Below are positions 10,521-19,378 of a DNA stretch of 64,000 nt, piece after piece (position 1 is the stretch's first letter; every line of letters begins with the position of its first letter). Position numbers and translations under genes: made by a program. The notes below the pieces were generated by a model. That model saw only the letters and a list, made by a program, of their open reading frames with translations, ran no database searches and had not been told where the DNA came from. The stretch comes from CAYLLN01 sp964384375 (GTDB lineage Bacteria > Planctomycetota > Planctomycetia > Pirellulales > Pirellulaceae): NCBI GenBank assembly GCA_964384375.1, contig CAYLLN010000009.1, positions 1 through 64,000 on the forward strand, in the 5' to 3' direction.

Positions 10521-11609
10521 ATGGCAACGGTCCCAAGAATCGGCGTGGTGACGGGGGGCGGCGATTGCCCAGGACTCAACGCGGTCATTCGGGCGGTTGC
10601 CAAAGCTGCCCATCGCCGCGGCTGGGAAGCGGTTGGAATCGTCGGCGGGTATGAAGGAATCCTTCCCCCGCAACAAACCAAGCTGCTCGCCGGAGATGTG
10701 CTCAATGGCTTGTTAGTACGCGGCGGCACGATCTTGGGTACCGCGAATCAAGGAAAGTTCTCGGCCAAGGTGGGACATGGCGATTCCCGCCGCTTGCCGG
10801 TTGAACTGCTCGATGAAACGAAGCGGGGCTGCGAATCGCTCGGCCTCTTGGGTCTTGTTTCGATCGGTGGCGACGGCTCCCTTTCGATCGCTCAGCAGCT
10901 CTTCGAGCATGGCATTCCGATCGTCGGTGTGCCGAAAACAATCGACAACGATCTGGCCGCCACGACGATGACCTTCGGCTTCGATTCGGCAGTGGCATGC
11001 GCCACCGACGCGATCGACCGGCTGCACAGCACGGCCGAAAGCCATCGCCGGGTGCTGGTGCTGGAACTCATGGGTCGCTACGCCGGCTGGATTGCGATTT
11101 ACGCGGGCCTTGCCGGCGGCGCCGACGTGATCTTGATCCCCGAGATTCCGTTCCACTACGAGAGCATCGCTCGCAAGGTTGCCGAGCGTGAGCTGGCCGG
11201 GAAGCAATTTTCAATTGTGGTGGTTGCCGAAGGAGCACGCCCTGCCGGCGGCGACTTTGTCACTTCTGCCGGTCAGGATGCGAATCGCGAGGCCCGCCTC
11301 GGTGGTATCGGGGTGCAGGTGGCCGAGGAAATTCACCGGCGGACGGGGAAGGAAACTCGCAGTATCGTTCTCGGCCATCTGCAGCGCGGCGGCAGCCCGA
11401 CCAACATGGACCGCGCCCTATGCACCGTCTTTGGCACGAAGGCGGTGGACCTGATCGCCGAGCAGAAATTCGGGCAGATGGTCGCGTTCACGGGGAGCAG
11501 CATTGTCGGCGTTCCCCTGAGCGAGGCCACCGGGCAATTGCGCACCGTTCCGCTCGATGGCGGCTTTGTGACCTCCGCCCGGTCGCTAGGGATTTGCCTC
11601 GGCGATTAG
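10521..11609 (+). CDS. pfkA: 6-phosphofructokinase (group III-like)
   Basis: A 362-residue phosphofructokinase. The N-terminal GGGDCPGLNAVIR (residues 12-24) binds the phosphoryl donor, and PKTIDND (138-144) contains the catalytic Asp. The donor-specificity pair is mixed: GGDGS (116-120) has Gly where PPi-dependent enzymes have Asp, favouring ATP, but the residue before TIDND is Lys139, as in PPi-dependent enzymes, not Gly. This combination is typical of group III PFKs. The gene is transcribed divergently from the HAD/egsA pair across 137 bp and is followed by a hairpin with a T-rich tail. Confidence 0.95.
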   Translation: MATVPRIGVVTGGGDCPGLNAVIRAVAKAAHRRGWEAVGIVGGYEGILPPQQTKLLAGDVLNGLLVRGGTILGTANQGKFSAKVGHGDSRRLPVELLDETKRGCESLGLLGLVSIGGDGSLSIAQQLFEHGIPIVGVPKTIDNDLAATTMTFGFDSAVACATDAIDRLHSTAESHRRVLVLELMGRYAGWIAIYAGLAGGADVILIPEIPFHYESIARKVAERELAGKQFSIVVVAEGARPAGGDFVTSAGQDANREARLGGIGVQVAEEIHRRTGKETRSIVLGHLQRGGSPTNMDRALCTVFGTKAVDLIAEQKFGQMVAFTGSSIVGVPLSEATGQLRTVPLDGGFVTSARSLGICLGD

Positions 11610-11635
11610 CACGCCGGGGCGTGTACTTTGTTTTT
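11610..11635 (+). terminator. candidate rho-independent terminator after pfkA
   Basis: The stem CACGCC (11610-11615) pairs perfectly with GGCGTG (11618-11623), and a T-rich tract with nine T in twelve bases follows (11624-11635). It begins at the base after the pfkA stop codon. The loop is very tight, so the real stem is probably five base pairs with a four-base loop. Confidence 0.55.
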
Positions 11636-11666
11636 CATCTGATGCAGAGCAACCACACGGCGATCT

Positions 11667-12479
11667 ATGGCAAAGAAATCTAGCGAAGCCGCACCCATCT
11701 CCCTGGATGCGTGGGAACAGGCGTGGCAAAAGCACTGGAAGAAGGCCGGCTTCACCTCCTACGAGCTCAATCTGCCCGATTCCGATGCCGCGAACCGCGA
11801 GCGCAATTTCCTCATGGAAAACCGCTCCGCCGAACGCGAGAAAGCTCGCCTCAAGCGGATCACGGCGGAGTTCGAGCGGGGTTTCAGACGGCTGGGCAAA
11901 CTTGGGCCAGCGGTCACTGTGTTCGGCTCGGCCAGATTCAAGCCGGGCCACGAGTACTATGAACTTGCACGCGAGGTCGGCCGTGAATTGGCTCTCGCGG
12001 GTCTCACGACCATCACCGGCGGCGGCCCCGGCGCGATGGAGGCGGCCAATCGGGGCGCATACGAAGCGGGCGGGCCTTCCTACGGCCTGAACATCATCCT
12101 CCCGCACGAGCAATCGGCCAATCCGTACGTCGATGAGAGCGTCGAGTTCCAATACTTTTTCGTTCGCAAAGTGATGCTCGTCAAATACTCGTGTGCCTAC
12201 ATCGTCGTTCCCGGTGGCCTGGGAACACTCGACGAACTCTTCGAGGCGGCAACACTCATCCAGTGCGGCAAAATCGGTCCGTTTCCGCTGGTGCTGCTGG
12301 GACGCGAGTTCTGGAAAGGGATGCGCGACTACCTTCTGTTTCTTGTCGATCAAGGCGTGTTCGATGCGAAGGAGGTCGGCTTCGGACGGATCGTCGATTC
12401 GCCGGCTGAAGCGGTCGAAATGGTCGTTCGCAGCTTGCCCGACTCGATTCGCGAGCACCTAAAGCCGCTCAAGCGATAG
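11667..12479 (+). CDS. LOG family protein (TIGR00730-type Rossmann fold)
   Basis: A 270-residue protein of the LOG/lysine-decarboxylase-like family. It carries GGGPGAMEAAN (residues 118-128) and the hallmark PGGLGTLDE (182-190), with a conserved Arg-Lys (167-168) before it; these residues form the nucleoside-monophosphate phosphoribohydrolase active site in LOG enzymes. In bacteria such proteins hydrolyse purine nucleotide 5'-monophosphates (PpnN-like) or make cytokinins. An 80-residue helical, charged extension precedes the domain. The gene follows pfkA by 57 bp, with a probable terminator between them. Confidence 0.88.
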   Translation: MAKKSSEAAPISLDAWEQAWQKHWKKAGFTSYELNLPDSDAANRERNFLMENRSAEREKARLKRITAEFERGFRRLGKLGPAVTVFGSARFKPGHEYYELAREVGRELALAGLTTITGGGPGAMEAANRGAYEAGGPSYGLNIILPHEQSANPYVDESVEFQYFFVRKVMLVKYSCAYIVVPGGLGTLDELFEAATLIQCGKIGPFPLVLLGREFWKGMRDYLLFLVDQGVFDAKEVGFGRIVDSPAEAVEMVVRSLPDSIREHLKPLKR

Positions 12480-12537
12480 CAGCCCACGATTCGTCACTCC
12501 CCCTCTCCCTCTCTCGAATTGCATCCTTGAACCTGCC

Positions 12538-13932
12538 ATGAAAATCAAACTGACGGGCGCTTCGGGCGGCGAAGTCACCGGTTCGGCGTATCTCGTTCGC
12601 ACGAAACGGGCGACGATTCTGGTCGATGCCGGCATGTTTCAAGGTGGCCGCACCAGCGAAGCCAAGAACAAGCTTCCCGCGGGCGCTCATCCGAGCGAAC
12701 TCGATGCGGTGCTGCTCACACATGCCCACCTCGATCACACCGGCCGCCTGCCGCTCCTGTTCAAGCACGGGTTTACCGGTCCGGTCTATGCCACGGCGGC
12801 GACGATCGATTTGGCGGAATTGATCATGAAGGACAGCGCTCGAATCCAGTCGCAGGATGCCGAGCGGAAGAGCCGCCGGGCCGCGAAGCAGGACTTGCCA
12901 CCTGTGGAGGCGCTCTATGAGCCGGAAGACGTCGAACCGTTTCGCTCGCAAGCCAAGACGGTTCAATTCCAAAAGCCCGTGCAAGTTGCCGACGGGATGA
13001 CTGCCCGCTGGGTCGAAGCAGGGCACATGCTTGGATCGGGAAGCATTGAGTTGACGGTGGAAGAGGACGGCCGCAAGAAAATCGTCGTGTTCTCCGGCGA
13101 TCTGGGACCGACGACGCTGCCGCTCATTCGCGAATTCCAGACGTTTCAGCAGGCCGATGCAGTATTCCTCGAATCGACCTATGGGGACCGGCAGCATCGC
13201 CCTTACGCACAGACGGTCGCCGAATTTGAGCGGATCGTGAAGCAAGTCGCCCAAGGGTCGGGCAAGATTCTGGTGCCGACGTTCGCCATCGGCCGCTCAC
13301 AGCAGATGCTCTATCACCTCGCGATCATGTTTCTCCGGAAGGAACTCCGGCCATTCCCGGTATTCCTGGACAGCCCGATGGCCCTGGAAGCGACAAAGAT
13401 CTACCGCAAGTATCCCGACCTGTTCGACGAGGAACTGGTCGCGTGGCACAAGAAGGGGCTCTTGCCGCTGAACCGCTCGATCTTCAAGCCGAGTGTGACG
13501 GCGACCGACTCGAAGAGGATCAATGACGTGGAAGGCCCCTGCGTCGTGCTCGCCGGCGCGGGCATGTGCAATGCCGGCCGCATTCTGCACCATCTCAAGC
13601 AGAATCTCGACAATCCGACGACCCAGGTGCTGATCGTCGGCTTTCAGGGGCACGGCTCGCTCGGCCGTCGCTTGGTCGAGGGGCAAAAGGTGGTGACGAT
13701 CTTCGGCGAGCGGATTCCCGTGCGGGCCAAAGTTCACACGCTCAACGGCTTCAGCGGGCACGCCGATCAGAGCGAGCTGCTAAAGTGGTTTTCGACCCTC
13801 GCGCCGGCCAAGCCGAAGGTAATTCTCACGCACGGCGAAGATCGAGGCCGCGGGGCGATGGCCAAGCTGATCCAGCAGCGGTACAAGCTGACGGCCTCGC
13901 TGCCGCGGCAGGGTGAGATCGTGGAAATTTAG
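12538..13932 (+). CDS. MBL-fold/beta-CASP metallo-hydrolase with RNA specificity domain
   Basis: A 464-residue metallo-beta-lactamase-fold protein of the beta-CASP group, related to CPSF73/YSH1-type RNA nucleases. THAHLDH (residues 61-67) is the HxHxDH zinc motif; further motifs include the GHMLGSGSIEL His, the FSGDLG Asp, and the C-terminal FSGHAD and LTHGE motifs that complete the two-metal site. Expected activity is RNA endo- or exonucleolysis; it could contribute to mRNA turnover. The start MKIKLTG has the usual position at the first beta strand. It lies 58 bp after the LOG gene and 36 bp before the transporter gene, all on the plus strand. Confidence 0.9.
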   Translation: MKIKLTGASGGEVTGSAYLVRTKRATILVDAGMFQGGRTSEAKNKLPAGAHPSELDAVLLTHAHLDHTGRLPLLFKHGFTGPVYATAATIDLAELIMKDSARIQSQDAERKSRRAAKQDLPPVEALYEPEDVEPFRSQAKTVQFQKPVQVADGMTARWVEAGHMLGSGSIELTVEEDGRKKIVVFSGDLGPTTLPLIREFQTFQQADAVFLESTYGDRQHRPYAQTVAEFERIVKQVAQGSGKILVPTFAIGRSQQMLYHLAIMFLRKELRPFPVFLDSPMALEATKIYRKYPDLFDEELVAWHKKGLLPLNRSIFKPSVTATDSKRINDVEGPCVVLAGAGMCNAGRILHHLKQNLDNPTTQVLIVGFQGHGSLGRRLVEGQKVVTIFGERIPVRAKVHTLNGFSGHADQSELLKWFSTLAPAKPKVILTHGEDRGRGAMAKLIQQRYKLTASLPRQGEIVEI

Positions 13933-13968
13933 ACCTCGACCGGTAATTGACCTCCACGGAACACACGG

Positions 13969-15633
13969 ATGTTGGACTGGCTCTGGGAACTGCCGAAAAC
14001 CAGTCCGGTGGCTCACGCTGTAGGGTTGCTCGCCATGGTCTGTGCCGCTGGCATGGCATTGGGCAGCATTAAGTGGAAGGGAGTCGGCCTCGGCAGCTCG
14101 GGCGTGCTTTTTGTCGGCATTCTAGCGGCTCAATTCGGACAGCCGATAGACTCCCAAACACTGAACTTCGTCAAAGAGTTCGGCCTGGTCCTGTTCGTCT
14201 TCACCATGGGCTTACAGCTCGGGCCAGGCTTCTTTGCCTCTCTGCGGGCCGACGGCCTGAAGCTCAATGCGCTTGCCGCCTCGCTGGTGCTGTCGGCCGG
14301 GGTGCTTGCGCCGCTCATGGGCTGGCTGGCCGGACTGGATTCCGCCGCGGTTGCGGGGCTCTTTGCTGGCGCCTCGACGAATACGCCCGCGCTCGGCGCG
14401 GCGCAGCAATCGCTGACCTCCCTGCCGGGCATCGGCGCTGAACGGCTCGCGCTGCCGGCGTTAGCGTGCGCAGTTTCGTATCCGGCAGGAATCGTCGGTT
14501 CGCTAGGAGTAATCCTGGCAATCAAATTTCTGTTCCGCATCGATGCGGTGAAAGAAGCCGAAAGGTACGCCGAAGAGCGAAAGCAGTCGATCAAGCCGCT
14601 CTTGCGGCGGACGCTGGTTGTTGACAATCCAGAGATGTGGGCGATCCTTCACGAGCTTGAGGACGAGATCGTGATCTCCCGCTTGCGAAGAGCAGGAGAA
14701 ATGGAGGTGCAGACTGCCCTTCGGGAAACTGCGCTGCGGGCCGGCGACACGATCCTGGCGGTCGGAACCGAGGAGTTGCTGGACCGCCTGGAGCGTCTCA
14801 TCGGCCGGCGGAGCGATGAGGATTTGATGACCGCGCCTGGCAAGGTTACGTTTCGGCGAATTGTCGTCACGCATCGGGACGTGCTGGGCAAGACCGTTGC
14901 CGAACTGGGATTTGAAACGCAGCTTGGTGTGGAAGTCACCCGCGTCGTGCGCGGCGACGTGGAAATGACGGCCGTCCCTAGCCTGCGGTTGCAGTTCGGC
15001 GATGTGCTGCAGATCGTCGGCCAGGAGCAGCAACTACAGAGGGCCGCAAATCTGCTGGGCAATTCGCTTAAGAAACTGAACGAGACGCAGTTCATCCCAC
15101 TGTTTGCAGGCATTTTCCTCGGCGTGCTGGTCGGTTCAATTCCGCTGGCCGTGCCAGGCCTTTCCAACCCCGTCCGTCTGGGTTTGGCCGGCGGGCCGCT
15201 AATTGTGGCCCTGGTCCTGGGACGCATCGGCCATGTCGGCGGCCTGGTGTGGCACATGCCGCTCAACGCAAATCACGCCTTTCGGGAGTTCGGCATCTCG
15301 CTCTTCTTCGCCGCATTAGGCCTGGCAGCCGGCGACCAGTTTTTCGCCGCCGTCTTCAGCCCGCGCGGGCTGATCTGGCTTGCGGCGGGTCTGACTATTT
15401 CGCTTGTGCCGCTCGTCGCCGTCGGCTTCTGGTCCCGGATCGTAGAGAAGATGAACTTCGTAACGTTATGCGGCCTTTTGGCTGGCGGCACCACGAACCC
15501 CCCCGCGCTTAACTTCGCCACCAATCTTTGCCATTCGGACGCTCCCTTGCTTGCCTACGCCACCGTGTATCCGCTGACGACCCTGCTACGAATTCTTGTG
15601 GCTCAGTTACTGGTGTTGTTTCTCTGCGGCTGA
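13969..15633 (+). CDS. AspT/YidE-YbjL-type transporter with TrkA-C domains
   Basis: A 554-residue inner-membrane protein with two halves of about five or six hydrophobic segments each, separated by a soluble region (about residues 195-365) that looks like two TrkA-C/RCK-C modules (e.g. AGDTILAVGTEEL and FGDVLQIVGQEQQL). The repeated motifs GASTNTPALGAAQQ in the first half and GGTTNPPALNFA in the second mark the AAEx (aspartate:alanine exchanger) family architecture. The substrate is unknown; related YidE/YbjL proteins are uncharacterised. It ends the plus-strand run that began with pfkA. Confidence 0.88.
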   Translation: MLDWLWELPKTSPVAHAVGLLAMVCAAGMALGSIKWKGVGLGSSGVLFVGILAAQFGQPIDSQTLNFVKEFGLVLFVFTMGLQLGPGFFASLRADGLKLNALAASLVLSAGVLAPLMGWLAGLDSAAVAGLFAGASTNTPALGAAQQSLTSLPGIGAERLALPALACAVSYPAGIVGSLGVILAIKFLFRIDAVKEAERYAEERKQSIKPLLRRTLVVDNPEMWAILHELEDEIVISRLRRAGEMEVQTALRETALRAGDTILAVGTEELLDRLERLIGRRSDEDLMTAPGKVTFRRIVVTHRDVLGKTVAELGFETQLGVEVTRVVRGDVEMTAVPSLRLQFGDVLQIVGQEQQLQRAANLLGNSLKKLNETQFIPLFAGIFLGVLVGSIPLAVPGLSNPVRLGLAGGPLIVALVLGRIGHVGGLVWHMPLNANHAFREFGISLFFAALGLAAGDQFFAAVFSPRGLIWLAAGLTISLVPLVAVGFWSRIVEKMNFVTLCGLLAGGTTNPPALNFATNLCHSDAPLLAYATVYPLTTLLRILVAQLLVLFLCG

Positions 15634-15689
15634 TCAAAGCCACGACCACCACACGCGGATTGTCCGGGGCGGGATGGGCGGCAATTGCG

Positions 15690-16886
15690 TCAGAGCTTCA
15701 AGAGCGGCGCGCCGCCGCGGGCTTCCTTCACAACGAGATGGATGAAGTGCAGCTTCTTCAGCACCGGCTTGGAGAGGACGAACGGGTAAAAGTCGTGCTG
15801 CCCCATGCTGCGGGCGAGCTCGTTGAGGACAGTCGTGAGCTGGACCCACGAATTGACGAGCATCACAGCTTGCTGGGCGTGTGGGTCGGCGGGGTCGTAC
15901 AAGTCGTCGATCTTGAAGGGCTCAACGGCCGCTTCGACGTCTTCTCCGCGAAGGCCGAAGCCGAGGGCCGTGTCGAGGCTGTCCACGACGTGCAGGTAGT
16001 GTGCCCAGGATTCCGCCCAGTCTTCCCACGCGTGGACCGAGGCGTAAGAGCTGATGTGCCTGTCGGCCCAGTCCGCCGGAGGCCCCTGTTCGTAGTTGCG
16101 TTTGAGTGCCGCGCCGTAGTCCTCGCGGTCGTCGCCAAAGAGGCCCCGGAATTTCTCGTGCCACGCCGTATCGGCGATCAGCCGGTCCCAGTAGTAGTGG
16201 CCAATCTCGTGGCGGAAGTGGCCGAGGAGCGTCCGGTAAGGCTCCTTCATTTCGTGCCGGATTTTTTCACGCTTGGAGTCGTCGGCTTCTTCGACGTTTA
16301 GCGTGATCAGGCCATTGGCGTGGCCGGTGAGCACGCGTGGGCCTTCCTTGGGCGAGCGGAGAAAATCGAACATCACTCCGTGCTCTTCGTCCTCGCTGAC
16401 CTTCGAGCGGACGGGCAAGCCCAGACCCAAGAGTTGGGCGACGAGCCGCTGCTTGGCATTCTCGATCAGCCGCCACCAGCGGGCGTTGTCGGGATCGTCG
16501 AGCTGCGGGATCGTGTTATTGAGCCGACACGAGCGGCAGAGCGGCTCTTCGTCGATCGCTTCGACAAGCCAATTGCAGCCGGCGGGCGAATCGAAGTTTC
16601 CACACCGTCGCCAGAGCGGGAGATCGGCCTCTTGGCCGTGTTGTTTCCATGTGTTCGGCTGCGAGCCAGGCTCGAGCGGCCGGATCTGTCCCTCTCCTGG
16701 CTCGTAACCCAGCGGCGTCTGGCACGCCAGGCAGAGGCTATTGCGAAAGTAAACCGGCCTGCCGCACTGGCAGCGATACGAGTGACCTCGCCCCGTCGGC
16801 TGATCCGACCTCCAGGCTTCGGCAAGGCGCGTGGTGACGTATTCGAAGACGTTGAACATGGATGAGGATTGGGATTGTCCCGTCAT
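15690..16886 (-). CDS. putative zinc-binding metallopeptidase (Peptidase_Mx type)
   Basis: A 398-residue protein. The N-terminus holds a zinc-ribbon-like cysteine set (C39, C41, C52, C55), then a second set (C95, C104, C117, C120). The peptidase region has a zincin HEIGH motif (residues 226-230) in the context HFRHEIGHYYWDRL, characteristic of the putative zinc-binding peptidase family. No signal peptide is seen. Its ATG overlaps the stop of the upstream 168-residue gene by four bases (ATGA), so the two are co-translated. Natural substrate unknown. Confidence 0.87.
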   Translation of the reverse strand: MTGQSQSSSMFNVFEYVTTRLAEAWRSDQPTGRGHSYRCQCGRPVYFRNSLCLACQTPLGYEPGEGQIRPLEPGSQPNTWKQHGQEADLPLWRRCGNFDSPAGCNWLVEAIDEEPLCRSCRLNNTIPQLDDPDNARWWRLIENAKQRLVAQLLGLGLPVRSKVSEDEEHGVMFDFLRSPKEGPRVLTGHANGLITLNVEEADDSKREKIRHEMKEPYRTLLGHFRHEIGHYYWDRLIADTAWHEKFRGLFGDDREDYGAALKRNYEQGPPADWADRHISSYASVHAWEDWAESWAHYLHVVDSLDTALGFGLRGEDVEAAVEPFKIDDLYDPADPHAQQAVMLVNSWVQLTTVLNELARSMGQHDFYPFVLSKPVLKKLHFIHLVVKEARGGAPLLKL

Positions 16887-17389
16887 GGGTGCGAGTGGCC
16901 GGCCGCAAGCGTCTCTAGCAGTTTACTCAAAGTGCTTCGCACCGACTCGGCCGTGTAGGGGTCGTCCTCGTGTGGAGCGCGGCCTTCCTGCTGGAAGTAG
17001 GGTCGCTCACCATAGATCGTTCCCCATTCGACATCCGCTTCGCGGACCAGCTCCTGCAGGCGACTTTCGGAATCGAGAATCTGCTGGATCAGGCTGGCCA
17101 AGACGACGAGCGGCTCGTCGAGATTGCTCAGCAAGAGATCGCTATTCTTCACGCGCCGCAACAGCACGGCCGACAGCGCCCCAGCAGGACTCTTCAAGTG
17201 GCGATCTAGGAACGTCTCAATCTCTGCTTCCGCTTGTTGCGTTCGCGCGATGGGCGAAACCCCTTTCATCGCGCCCGGCCCGGCCAAACGGCCAATCGCT
17301 TCGGCCAGCGTGAACTTTCGGCCGTCGCGGATTTCGCGCTCTATGGCGGCATCTTCCGCGGATTTCTGTTTCGGTTGATCGGTTGGCAC
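16883..17389 (-). CDS. hypothetical protein coupled to the zinc peptidase
   Basis: A 168-residue, mostly helical, acidic protein with no recognised domain. It contains the segment KFTLAEAIGRLAGPGAMKG near residues 25-43, several amphipathic helices, and a C-terminus ending AAGHSHP. The tight ATGA overlap with the metallopeptidase gene suggests a partner, inhibitor or adaptor of that enzyme. No membrane segment or signal peptide is visible. Function unknown. Confidence 0.75.
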   Translation of the reverse strand: MPTDQPKQKSAEDAAIEREIRDGRKFTLAEAIGRLAGPGAMKGVSPIARTQQAEAEIETFLDRHLKSPAGALSAVLLRRVKNSDLLLSNLDEPLVVLASLIQQILDSESRLQELVREADVEWGTIYGERPYFQQEGRAPHEDDPYTAESVRSTLSKLLETLAAGHSHP

Positions 17390-17436
17390 GACTCAAGCTC
17401 CTCGAGCATTTTGATGCGGCTGAGCGATCGAGGCGA

Positions 17437-19183
17437 CTAGTGGCGATTGCCCCGCGCCGCTTCGAAAGCTGCAATCACGTCTGCTAAGTTGCTCTCGCGA
17501 GTGATATCCCCGACGACTTCGTCCAGTTTTTCAGCACGCAGGATTTCGCGAATCGGACCGTGTGCTTCGACGACTTTGAAGTCCACCTGATCCTTCGCAA
17601 GCTCCTCGTGGAGGCGGCGGAGCATTCTCGCCCCTGCGATATCCATATGCGGAACGTTGGACAAATCCCCAATCACGAGCTTCAGGCCGGACTGCGACAC
17701 AGCCCGCTGTCGCACGACATCCAGCACGTGATCGGTATTGAAATACAAGAGAGAGGATTGCACCCGAAAAGCAAGGATTCCCGGCAGCGACTCGTTGTCG
17801 GGATGCCGAGCGAAATCCGAAAACCGGTTGGTGCCGGGAATTCTTCCCAGGAACGCCACGTAAGGGCGAGAGCTACGCGCCAGCAGCATGAGCACGCTGG
17901 CGAGCACGGCAATCAAAACACCGTCGAGCACGCCCATGAGCAGCACACCCGCGAATGCGACGGCCGCAGCCGCGAAATCGAGCCGGCTCACGCGCCACAG
18001 GTGCCGCAGTTCCGCAATGTCGATGAGCCCTGCGACCGCGACCAGCACGATCGCTGCCAATACCGCGTCGGGCAACAGCCGAAACAGCCCCGTCAGGAAC
18101 AACAGGACACAGGCTAGCGACGCAGAGGCAAATACNNNNNNNNNNCAGCGACAGCGGCGATCTGGCCCCCGCACGGTCATTGACTGCCGATTGCGACAGT
18201 CCGCCTGCAACGGGAAAACCCTGGAACAGCCCTGCGAGCAAGCTCGCTGCTCCTAGCCCAAGCAGTTCCTGGCGAGGATCAACCTCATAGCGGTGCTTGA
18301 GTGCGAAAGTGCGGGCCGCTGATACGCTTTCGATGTATGACAGGAGGAAGCACGCGGCCGCCAATCGGATCAGCTGCCTCACCTCCGGCAGCGTCAGTTT
18401 GCTGAGTTCCCCCGCAGACAACTGGGCTTGCGGAAGACCGGCTGGAATCTCACCCACAATCTTCACGCCGCGTTGTTCAAGTCCACCCGCCCAAACGACA
18501 CCGATCGCCAAAAGGACGACCAGAAGCGCAATCGGCTTGCCAGTAAGCAGCCGATTCCCAGTCACCAGCAGCACGATTGCCGCCAGTCCAATCGCGATCG
18601 TGATGCCATGCATGCCGCCAACCTGCTTGGCAATCAACCAGATTCGCTCGAAGAAGCTGTCCCCTCCGCCAGACACACCCAGCAGCTTGGGAATCTGTGT
18701 GGCAGCAATGACGAGTGCGGCTCCCGCTTTGAATCCCGTCAGGATGCTCTCGGAGATGAACTTCACCAGAACGCTAAGGCGAAGGAGCCAGGCTGCCAAA
18801 TAGACACCAGCCATGAAGAGCGCGGTGACTGAGGCGAGCGTTGCCAGTCGGGCTGCATCGCCGCTGGCCATTTCGACAATCGACACGCCCAAAAGCAGGG
18901 AGATTGCTGAGGTGGGTCCAATCGCCAGCTGTCGGGAAGTTCCAAACAGGAAATAACCAAGACCGCCCACCAGGTAGCAATAGATTCCCATCTGTGGCGG
19001 CAAGCCGGCGAGCGAGGCATACGCGAGCGAGACGGGGATCGCGTAGGCGGCCAAGGTGACTCCCGCCAATAGGTCGGAGAAGAGCCACGCGCGGTCGTAC
19101 CGTGGCAGCCACGCAAGGATCGGCAGCAGAGCCGAGAACCTCGTGCCGGTTGCAGCGGGTTGACGTGAGCCGAGTGGTGGCAT
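17437..19183 (-). CDS. SulP family anion transporter with STAS domain (interrupted only by an assembly gap)
   Basis: A SulP-type permease for sulfate, bicarbonate or similar anions. The 5' part (19183 to 18146) carries the first hydrophobic segments, with the family motif QSAVNDRAGARSPLSL. The 3' part (18135 to 17437) continues VFASASLACVLLFL, more membrane segments and a C-terminal STAS domain (VIGDLSNVPHMDIAGARML). Ten Ns at 18136-18145 lie between them and put the halves in different frames. SulP proteins normally run straight from the PLxL motif into VFAS, so the true gap is most likely zero or a multiple of three. I treat the gene as intact. Confidence 0.9.
18136..18145. other. assembly gap (10 N)
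   Basis: Ten undetermined bases lie inside the SulP gene. The sequence is in codon register right up to the gap on both sides: CTG before it and GTA after it in the minus-strand reading. This suggests that the run length is a placeholder rather than a measured gap. Confidence 0.99.
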
Positions 19184-19378
19184 GTTGCTTCCGCTATTCC
19201 ACGACGTGCGCCAGGACTATATTGAATCGCGCGGACTGGGTACAAGCAGGGCGGAAATGTATCGCATCCAATTCTCGTAATGCGATCTTCGCGGTGCGAA
19301 TGCAACTTGCAGAGCCGATCGCATCACTTTGACTTGAAGTTCTCCATTCGCCAACATTCTCCTCTCTGGAGCTATCAC

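Noticed and set aside
17437..19183. SulP gene as pseudogene with a frameshift
   Set aside because: The frame change lies exactly at the 10-N run; codon register is intact on both sides of it.
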